64,000 nt of DNA from Anaerococcus vaginalis (GTDB lineage Bacteria > Bacillota > Clostridia > Tissierellales > Peptoniphilaceae). The notes below the pieces were generated by a model, which was not told the DNA's origin, made no database searches, and saw nothing but the letters and a program-made list of their open reading frames with translations. The position numbers and the translations under genes are program-made. Location: NCBI GenBank assembly GCA_018363915.1, contig JAGZMY010000003.1:108789-172788 (forward strand), written 5' to 3'. Below are positions 57,900 through 64,000 of the stretch, piece by piece; position 1 is the stretch's first letter, and each line of letters opens with the position of its first letter.

Positions 57900-58391
57900 A
57901 TGAAACAATTTGACAAATTTATTATATTAATTTATGTAGGACTTATAGCATGGCTTGGATTTAAATTATTTAAAAGCAAAAAATCAGTTAAAAATTTACA
58001 AGGCGATGTAAAAAGTTTTGGAAAAAGATCATCAACTATGGAATATATTTTGTTTGGGCTTTTAATTGTAACAGGAGCTATAAATTTATTTCAAGGAATC
58101 AGAATGAAAAATCAAACAGGTCTTATGACAGCATCTGTAATGATAGTTATGGGCTTAGTATTTTTTCTAAATACAAAAACAAAAATTTATATTGGAGAAA
58201 ATGGAATTTTATTAAATGATTCATTTTATACTTACAAAGAATTAAAAAAATGGGGCTTTGATAAAGAACGTGGAAATTTGGTAGTAATTACTAGAAAAGA
58301 CCATCAAGATAATCAAGAATCAGTCCAAGTTAAATTTGAAGATATTGAACAAATAAATACCCTAATAAGAAAATATAAATTAGGTAAATAA
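57900..58391 (+). CDS. Small membrane protein with PH-like C-terminal region (DUF5673-like)
   Basis: 163 residues with three hydrophobic segments (about 7-24, 50-66, 76-92) and a soluble end resembling a bacterial PH-like fold (KTKIYIGENGILLNDSFYTYKELKKWGFD, IEQINTLIRKYK). Function unknown. It occupies the place of ftsH between hpt and coaX. AGGAGG lies before ATG 57900, and a separate promoter in the 100-bp gap is possible. Confidence 0.75.
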   Translation: MKQFDKFIILIYVGLIAWLGFKLFKSKKSVKNLQGDVKSFGKRSSTMEYILFGLLIVTGAINLFQGIRMKNQTGLMTASVMIVMGLVFFLNTKTKIYIGENGILLNDSFYTYKELKKWGFDKERGNLVVITRKDHQDNQESVQVKFEDIEQINTLIRKYKLGK

Positions 58392-58463
58392 TCTTGAAAA
58401 ATCAAACAAGATGATGTATCATATTAGAGTTAATGTTGAGATTATAAAAATTTAGGAGAATAT

Positions 58464-59255
58464 ATGCTACTTGTAGTAGATGTCGGCAATACAAACACTG
58501 TGATTGGCGTTTACAATAAAAAGAAATTAAAAACAAAATTTAGAATTACAACAAATCAAATTGTAACAAGCGATGAAATAGTTCAAATTCTATATAATTT
58601 TTTGGCAATTCATAAAATTGATAAAGATAATATAGAAGATACAATAATATCATCAGTAGCACCCGATGTTTTATATTCATGGCAATCTGCAAATAGAAAA
58701 TTTTTTGGAAGAGAAGCTATGATTGTAGGAATAGGCACAAAAACTGGAATTGATATAAAATATGATAATCCAAGAGAAGTTGGTGCTGATAGGGTAGTAG
58801 ATGCTGTAGCAGCTTACGAAATGTATGGAGGACCTACTATAGTAGTCGATCTTGGAACTGCATCAACTTTTGATGTTGTAAATAAACATGGACAATATTT
58901 GGGAGGCTCTATTGCACCAGGACTCAAAACAAGTCTTGATGCATTAATAGATAGAACAGCTCAACTTCCAAGAATCGAATTGCATGATCCATCATCAGCC
59001 ATTGCAAAAAATACATCAGAATCAATAAATGCTGGAATGGTTTTTGGATATATTGGTTTGATTGATGGAATAATAGAACAGTTGATAAAAGAAATTATTA
59101 AAAAAGAAAATATAACAAAAGAAGAAATAAATATAGTTTCAACTGGAGGATATTCTGAATTATTGGCATCAGAGTCCAGATATATCGAAATCGTAGAAAA
59201 TGACCTAACCTTAGAAGGTTTAAGATTGATTTATGAGAGAACAATTAAAAAATAA
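58464..59255 (+). CDS. coaX: Type III pantothenate kinase CoaX
   Basis: 263 residues with the ASKHA phosphate motif VDVGNTNTVIGVY, PHOSPHATE-2-like VVDLGTASTFDVV and GADRVVDAVAAY. First enzyme of CoA synthesis; this type needs a monovalent cation and is not feedback-inhibited by CoA. It overlaps dusB by 23 bp. Confidence 0.94.
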   Translation: MLLVVDVGNTNTVIGVYNKKKLKTKFRITTNQIVTSDEIVQILYNFLAIHKIDKDNIEDTIISSVAPDVLYSWQSANRKFFGREAMIVGIGTKTGIDIKYDNPREVGADRVVDAVAAYEMYGGPTIVVDLGTASTFDVVNKHGQYLGGSIAPGLKTSLDALIDRTAQLPRIELHDPSSAIAKNTSESINAGMVFGYIGLIDGIIEQLIKEIIKKENITKEEINIVSTGGYSELLASESRYIEIVENDLTLEGLRLIYERTIKK

Positions 59256-60198
59256 ACAAATAATGTTGGCACCCTTGGCTGGGGTGAGTGATGTTGGTTT
59301 TAGGTTGATTGCAGAAAAATACGGAGCAGACAAAACCTTTACAGAAATGGTTTCAGTAAATGCTCTTTATTATGACAATAAAAAAACTGACGATTTGTTG
59401 TTTATTTCTGAAAATGAAAAAAATTGTAACATACAAATTTTTGGTTCAAAACCTGAGCTAATAGAAAAGGTAGTAAAAGATAAAATAAATCCAATTGAAA
59501 AATCAAAAGAAATTTCTTTTAATATGGGCTGTCCCGTAGCAAAAATTACAAAAAATGGCGAAGGAAGTGCCCTTATGGCAAATCCAAAATTAGTTGAAGA
59601 AATTTGTAAGACTTTGAGAAAATCTACTGACAAAAAAATAAATATCAAATTTAGATTAGGAATTGATGATAAAAATTTAAATTATTTAGAAATAGGAAAA
59701 ATTGCCCAAGATGCTGGAATAGATTATGTGATTTTACACGCAAGAACAAAAGAACAGATGTATTCAGGAAAGGCTAATTGGAATCATATAAAAATATTAA
59801 AAGAAAATCTCTCAATTCCAGTTATAGCAAATGGAGATATATTTTGTGTAGAAGATTTTGTAAAAGTAATTGATCAAACAAAAGCCGATGGAGTAATGCT
59901 TGCAAGAGGAGCAATGGGCAATCCTTTTTTATTTAAAGAAATAAAAGATTATATAAATAAGGGATTTTATGAAAAGCCATCTTCCAAACAAATAATTGAC
60001 CAACTTATAGAACAATACAAATTAGAATTAAAATATAAAAAAGAAAAATTAGTAGTAACGCAAATGAGAAAACACCTATCATGGTATATAAAAGGACTTA
60101 AAAACTCAAGCAAAATCCGTGATTTGGTTAATAAATTAAATACAATTGAAGAAGTGATGGATGCCTTAGAAAAATATAAATCCACACTGAAAGGATGA
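59233..60198 (+). CDS. dusB: tRNA-dihydrouridine synthase (DusB-like)
   Basis: 321-residue FMN TIM barrel. LAPLAGVSDVGFRLIAEKYGA starts the barrel, the catalytic Cys is in NMGCPVAKITKNGEGSALM, and FMN motifs VILHARTKEQMYSG and VIANGDIF are present. It reduces uridines in tRNA. It overlaps coaX; greA follows after 4 bp. Confidence 0.93.
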   Translation: MREQLKNKQIMLAPLAGVSDVGFRLIAEKYGADKTFTEMVSVNALYYDNKKTDDLLFISENEKNCNIQIFGSKPELIEKVVKDKINPIEKSKEISFNMGCPVAKITKNGEGSALMANPKLVEEICKTLRKSTDKKINIKFRLGIDDKNLNYLEIGKIAQDAGIDYVILHARTKEQMYSGKANWNHIKILKENLSIPVIANGDIFCVEDFVKVIDQTKADGVMLARGAMGNPFLFKEIKDYINKGFYEKPSSKQIIDQLIEQYKLELKYKKEKLVVTQMRKHLSWYIKGLKNSSKIRDLVNKLNTIEEVMDALEKYKSTLKG

Positions 60199-60202
60199 TA
60201 AA

Positions 60203-60676
60203 ATGACAGAACAAAAAGAAGTAATTCTATCAAAAGAATACCTACAAAAATTACAAGACGAACTAGAATATTTAAAAACAAAAAGAAGACCAGAAATAGC
60301 AGAAAAAATTAAAGAAGCAAGATCTTTTGGAGATCTTTCAGAAAATGCTGATTATGATGAAGCTAAAAACGAACAAGGCGAAGTTGAATCAAGAATTGCA
60401 AAAGTAGAAGATATGATAAGACATGCCAAAACTTTTGAAGATTCTACAAATAAAGATGAAGTTAGCGTAGGAAGTAAAGTTTTAATTCACGATGAAGAAT
60501 TTGATGAAGATTTGGAATATAAAATAGTAGGAACAGCTGAATCAAATCCACTTGAAGGATTTATTTCAAACGAATCTCCAGTTGGAGAAGCTTTGCTTGG
60601 AAAGAAAAAAGGCGATAAAGTAGAAGTTGTTACACCAAATGGAAAATGCTACTATACTATTAAAGAAATAAGATAG
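60203..60676 (+). CDS. greA: Transcription elongation factor GreA
   Basis: 157 residues. The N-terminal coiled coil ([43 protein letters not shown]) carries the acidic tip and is followed by the FKBP-like C-terminal domain ([22 protein letters not shown]). It rescues backtracked RNA polymerase. lysS follows 8 bp later, as in many Firmicutes. Confidence 0.96.
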   Translation: MTEQKEVILSKEYLQKLQDELEYLKTKRRPEIAEKIKEARSFGDLSENADYDEAKNEQGEVESRIAKVEDMIRHAKTFEDSTNKDEVSVGSKVLIHDEEFDEDLEYKIVGTAESNPLEGFISNESPVGEALLGKKKGDKVEVVTPNGKCYYTIKEIR

Positions 60677-60684
60677 GAGTAAAT

Positions 60685-62598
60685 ATGGATAATAAAAATC
60701 AAGACCTTAACGAAATGCTTCAAATTAGAAGAGAAAAACTTGAAAATTTAAAAGCTGACGGCAAAAACCCTCACGCTATTGTAAATTTTAGAAATAGAAG
60801 TTTATCCAAAGATATAAAAGATAATTTTGAAGAATTTGAAGGGAAAATCGTAAGAGTTGCTGGAAGAATTATGGCAAGACGTGGCCATGGTAATATGAGC
60901 TTTATGGATGTTCAAGATTCTCTTGGACAAATCCAAGTTGTAAATCGTAAAAATATCATGGGAGATAATTTCAAAGAAACAAAAGGCTATGATATTGGAG
61001 ATATAATTGGAATAGAAGGAAAAGTTTTCAAAACAAATCAAGGCGAAATTTCTATTGAAACAGAACACGCAGATCTTTTAACAAAATCTTTGCAAATTTT
61101 ACCAGAAAAATGGCACGGACTAAAAGATACAGATATTAGATACAGACAAAGATATGTAGATTTAATTGTAAATCCAGAAGTAAAAGATGTTTTTGTACTT
61201 AGAAGTAAAATAATTTCTGAAATTAGAAAATTTTTAGAAAATAGAGGATTTTTGGAAGTTGAAACACCAATATTAAATACAATTGCAGGTGGAGCAAGCG
61301 CAAGACCATTTATAACACATCACAATAGTTTAGATATTGGAATGTATTTAAGAATTGCATCAGAGCTTTATTTAAAAAGATTAATTGTTGGTGGATTCGA
61401 TAAGGTTTATGAAATAGGCAGAATGTTTAGAAACGAAGGCATGGATGCAACTCATAATCCAGAATTTACAACAATGGAATTATATCAAGCCTATGGCGAT
61501 TTTGAAGATATGATGGAAATTACAGAAACAATGGTAGAAGAAGTAGCAAACAAAGTAAAAGGAACTACCCTTGTAGAGTTTGATGGAAAAGAAATCGAAT
61601 TAAAAACTCCTTGGAGAAGAATTTCTATGATTGATGCTGTAAAAGAATATTCTGGAGTGGATTTTAACGAAATTACAGAATATGAAGATGCAGTAAAAAT
61701 TGCTAAAGAAAAAAATGTAGAAGTAAAATCAACAAGAGGCGAAATAATTGCAGAATTTTTTGATGAATTTGTTGAAGATAAATTAATTCAACCTACATTT
61801 GTAATTGATTATCCAGTAGAAATATCTCCACTTGCAAAAAGAAAAAATGATGACGAAAGCCTAACATATAGGTTTGAAGCTTTTGTAAACGGAGCAGAAA
61901 TTGCAAATGCCTTCTCAGAATTAAACGATGCAGTCGATCAAAAACAAAGATTTTTAGATCAAGTTGCAAAAAGAGAATCAGGCGATGATGAAGCGCACAT
62001 GATGGATTACGATTTTGTAAATGCTCTTGAAGTAGGAATGCCTCCAACAGGCGGACTTGGAATTGGAATTGACAGATTAATAATGATATTAACAGGTCAA
62101 CGTTCAATAAGAGACGTATTACTTTTCCCAACAATGAAGCCAATAGGCTTAGAAAAGGCAGAAAATGGGGGTTTGTCAAAAGAAACTTACGAAACTTACG
62201 ACAAACTTACGACAGAAGAAATTGACCTTTCAAAAGTGAAAGTTGAACCATTATTTGAAGATATGGTAGACTTTGAAACTTTCTCAAAATCTGATTTTAG
62301 AGTTGTAAAGGTTAAAAACTGCGAAGAAGTTCCTAAGTCAAAAAAACTTTTGAAATTTACATTAGATGATGGTTCTGAAAAAGAAAGAGTTATTTTATCT
62401 GGTATTAAGGAATATTACAGCGCAGAGAGCTTAATTGGAAAGACACTACTTGCAATTTGTAATCTTCCTCCTCGTAAGATGATGGGAATCGACTCAGAAG
62501 GTATGATTATATCTGCAATTTGTGAGTATGACGGTGAAGAAAAACTTAACTTAATAATGCTGGATGATAATATTCCAGCAGGATCAAAATTATATTAA
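60685..62598 (+). CDS. lysS: Lysyl-tRNA synthetase (class II) with extra C-terminal tRNA-binding domain
   Basis: 637 residues; ordinary bacterial LysRS is about 490-500. The anticodon-binding OB fold (~55-140) and the class II core with motif 2 ([26 protein letters not shown]) and motif 3 ([24 protein letters not shown], ~457-480) are complete. A ~40-residue linker leads to a Trbp111/EMAPII-like domain (~526-637; [51 protein letters not shown]), normally seen at the end of MetRS. It should raise affinity for tRNA in general. The stop is directly followed by mobile-element DNA. Confidence 0.95.
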   Translation: MDNKNQDLNEMLQIRREKLENLKADGKNPHAIVNFRNRSLSKDIKDNFEEFEGKIVRVAGRIMARRGHGNMSFMDVQDSLGQIQVVNRKNIMGDNFKETKGYDIGDIIGIEGKVFKTNQGEISIETEHADLLTKSLQILPEKWHGLKDTDIRYRQRYVDLIVNPEVKDVFVLRSKIISEIRKFLENRGFLEVETPILNTIAGGASARPFITHHNSLDIGMYLRIASELYLKRLIVGGFDKVYEIGRMFRNEGMDATHNPEFTTMELYQAYGDFEDMMEITETMVEEVANKVKGTTLVEFDGKEIELKTPWRRISMIDAVKEYSGVDFNEITEYEDAVKIAKEKNVEVKSTRGEIIAEFFDEFVEDKLIQPTFVIDYPVEISPLAKRKNDDESLTYRFEAFVNGAEIANAFSELNDAVDQKQRFLDQVAKRESGDDEAHMMDYDFVNALEVGMPPTGGLGIGIDRLIMILTGQRSIRDVLLFPTMKPIGLEKAENGGLSKETYETYDKLTTEEIDLSKVKVEPLFEDMVDFETFSKSDFRVVKVKNCEEVPKSKKLLKFTLDDGSEKERVILSGIKEYYSAESLIGKTLLAICNLPPRKMMGIDSEGMIISAICEYDGEEKLNLIMLDDNIPAGSKLY

Positions 62599-62615
62599 AG
62601 GACACGCTAATTATG

Positions 62616-62650
62616 AAACTGGGGTTTGTTATGAATCCCAGTTTAATTTT
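62616..62650 (+). terminator. Hairpin between lysS and the second mobile element
   Basis: AAACTGGG (62616-62623) pairs with CCCAGTTT (62637-62644), followed by AATTTTTA. Confidence 0.7.
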
Positions 62651-62661
62651 TAGGGGTATGT

Positions 62662-62943
62662 ATGAGATGGATAATTAGAATAATTTTATTACCGATAAGA
62701 TTAGTGTTGAGTTTGCTCATAGCTTTTTTAACCTTCATATTAAGTTTGAGTACTGCGTTGTTAAGCGTAGTTTCTACTTTAATTTTTATAATTGGATTAG
62801 CTAGCATATTTCAAGGAGACAAGCAAATTGTAATTGAAGCACTAATATTAGCATTTTTATTTAGTCCATTTGGATTACCTAAATTAGGTATATATGTTAT
62901 TGGATTATTAGAATTATTAAACTATACAATAAAATCAATTTAA
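62662..62943 (+). CDS. CD1845-like small membrane protein of a conjugative element
   Basis: 93 residues, nearly all hydrophobic. Two to three membrane helices, with the family-like start RWIIRIILLPIRLVLSLLIAF and a later SPFGLPKLGIYVIGLLE. Such proteins are common near the start of Tn1549/CTn-type conjugative transposons in clostridia. Function unknown. GGGGT lies before ATG 62662. It is the first gene after lysS, so it marks entry into the element. Confidence 0.75.
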   Translation: MRWIIRIILLPIRLVLSLLIAFLTFILSLSTALLSVVSTLIFIIGLASIFQGDKQIVIEALILAFLFSPFGLPKLGIYVIGLLELLNYTIKSI

Positions 62944-62967
62944 AGAAAAATAAATATTAGACAATCG

Positions 62968-63003
62968 TAGACGATAGAAAGTAATAATTCTGTCGTCTTT
63001 TTT
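62968..63003 (+). terminator. Hairpin before the element replication gene
   Basis: AGACGATAGAA (62969-62979) pairs with TTCTGTCGTCT (62988-62998), followed by TTTTT. Confidence 0.75.
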
Positions 63004-63025
63004 ATTTCAAAGAAAGGAGGTAGGA

Positions 63026-63799
63026 ATGAATTTTGATTATTTTTATAATAGGCAATCTGAAATGTATAACTTCATTAGGTTACCTATGGTATTAATGGAA
63101 GATGAGCTTTTTGAGAGCATTTCTATCGAAGCTAAAGTTTTGTATTCATATATGCTTAATCGAATGGGTCTTTCATATAAAAATGGCTGGATAGATGAAG
63201 ATGGAAAAGTCTTTATTTACTACACAATGGATGCTATTAAAGAGCAATTTAACTGTGCTAATGATAAAGCCTTAAAGATTATAAATGAGCTTGATATAAA
63301 ATCAGGAATTGGATTGATAGAAAAGAAAAGACAAGGACTTGGAAAACCAAATAGGATATATGTTAAAGATTTTATGAGTGTTTTCTCCGATTCAAATAAT
63401 AGAAATCCAGATTTCCGAAAAGCAGAAGTCCAGACTTCCGATAATCGGAATTCAAGAACTCCGAATAACAGACTTCAAGATTTCCGAAAATCGGAAGGTA
63501 ACTATAACAATATTAGTAATAATGAGTTAAGAAATAATGATTTTAGTAAAGGGCAAAAGCCTTATGGAATATATAAAAACATATTTTTGACTTATGAAGA
63601 ATACAAGGACTTAACAAATGAGTTAGGAAGCAGAATTAGTGAATACATTGATAGGCTCTCGTCTTATATGAAAGCAAATAACAGAGATTATCAGGATCAC
63701 AAGGCAACGATAATCAATTGGTATCTTAATGATCAGGCAAAAAACATTAATGGCAATTCAACAAGAAAGATGAATTACGATATAGGAGAGAGTTTATGA
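63026..63799 (+). CDS. RepA_N-family replication initiator of a conjugative element
   Basis: 257 residues. The N-terminal RepA_N domain (FIRLPMVLMEDELFESISIEAKVLYSYMLNRMGLSYKNGWIDEDGKVFIYYTMDAI; about 15-120) precedes a variable middle (about 125-165; repeated PDFRK/QDFRK, DNRN, NNR). A C-terminal helical part follows. Proteins of this type lie early in Tn1549-like elements. AAAGGAGG at 63013-63020 sets ATG 63026. Overlaps the next gene by 4 bp. The variable part contains DNA palindromes (63436-63450 and 63482-63496). Confidence 0.85.
   Translation: MNFDYFYNRQSEMYNFIRLPMVLMEDELFESISIEAKVLYSYMLNRMGLSYKNGWIDEDGKVFIYYTMDAIKEQFNCANDKALKIINELDIKSGIGLIEKKRQGLGKPNRIYVKDFMSVFSDSNNRNPDFRKAEVQTSDNRNSRTPNNRLQDFRKSEGNYNNISNNELRNNDFSKGQKPYGIYKNIFLTYEEYKDLTNELGSRISEYIDRLSSYMKANNRDYQDHKATIINWYLNDQAKNINGNSTRKMNYDIGESL
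63436..63496. repeat. Two TTCCGA-N3-TCGGAA palindromes inside the repA-like gene
   Basis: Perfect 15-bp palindromes at 63436-63450 and 63482-63496, centres 46 bp apart. Half copies (TTCCGA near 63411, CTCCGAA near 63469) lie nearby. RepA_N plasmids often have their origin within the rep gene, so these could be initiator-binding sites. Confidence 0.5.
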
Positions 63800-64000
63800 A
63801 AAGCTTAAAAGATTTTGTATTAAGAGAAAATGATATTGAAAGATATGGACATATCTATTGTAAATTATGTGGTAAAAGAGTCGATGGAGAATTACTTGAC
63901 CTTGGATTTACAAAGTTTATTCCAAGAATTAAATGTGAATGTGAAATAAAAAGAGATAAGGAAAATGCAGAAAGAGAAATATTAACGAGAATATCATCGC
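63796..64000 (+). CDS. DnaC-like helicase loader of the element, 3' end cut by window
   Basis: 68 codons visible, from ATG 63796 overlapping the previous stop. The N-terminus has a four-cysteine zinc-type pattern (CKLCGKR and CECE) typical of DnaC/IstB-like ATP-binding proteins that follow repA in Tn1549-like elements. The ATPase motifs would lie beyond the edge, so the call relies on context and the zinc N-terminus. Confidence 0.65.
   Translation, partial: MKSLKDFVLRENDIERYGHIYCKLCGKRVDGELLDLGFTKFIPRIKCECEIKRDKENAEREILTRISS

Noticed and set aside
62145..62598. Frameshift or gene join at the lysS 3' end
   Set aside because: The frame is continuous and both linker and domain read cleanly, so a genuine fusion is the simpler view from this sequence.

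Overview
The window is a low-GC (about 28-30%), gene-dense piece of a Gram-positive chromosome. It carries PolC, AddAB, RnpM/YlxR, DivIC, a YrvO-MnmA-type pair and anaerobe genes such as NfnAB. The mix suggests a Firmicutes anaerobe of the Peptoniphilaceae type (Anaerococcus, Peptoniphilus or Finegoldia relatives). That placement is inferred from gene content and style only; no 16S gene is present.

Layout. 1-4383: end of addB and all of addA (recombination nuclease). 4364-5983: SDR oxidoreductase and aldo/keto reductase. 5990-6210: composite repeat between two copies of a 23-bp hairpin. 6239-8565: pdxS divergent from a MocR/PdxR-like regulator. 8634-13683: TetR, MMPL exporter and a large secreted LxxG heptad-repeat protein, with twin operators upstream. 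13847-16067: nfnB-nfnA electron bifurcation. 16185-18770: ABC exporter and membrane J-domain protein. 18835-20564: split ThrE exporter and msrA. 20697-23580: two small genes, cysteine desulfurase and mnmA.

23615-26800 is an accessory island. It begins with a higher-GC fragment of foreign codon usage, followed by single-gene or two-gene cassettes (alkyltransferase-like protein; YjdF under a yjdF riboswitch; SRPBCC plus TfoX-like). The units are separated by near-identical repeat modules that combine a terminator, a 15-codon micro-ORF and a promoter. This is the most unusual structure in the window.

26811-30425 (minus strand): GspE/ComGA-like ATPase, comM, rluD-like gene. 30563-38301: uppS-cdsA-rseP-ispG-polC, without the dxr gene often found here. 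38517-39419: EamA transporter. 39591-46854: rimP-nusA-rnpM-infB-rbfA-nrnA-truB-ribF. 46918-47417: lipoprotein behind an AT-dinucleotide promoter. 47469-49998: rpsO and pnp. 50187-54124: ftsK, pgsA, recA, facing dinB. 55336-62598: rqcP-divIC-tilS-hpt, a small membrane gene, then coaX-dusB-greA-lysS. LysS carries an extra C-terminal tRNA-binding domain.

62600-64000 is the start of a second, apparently intact Tn1549/CTn-like conjugative element: a CD1845-like membrane protein, a RepA_N initiator and the start of a DnaC-like loader.
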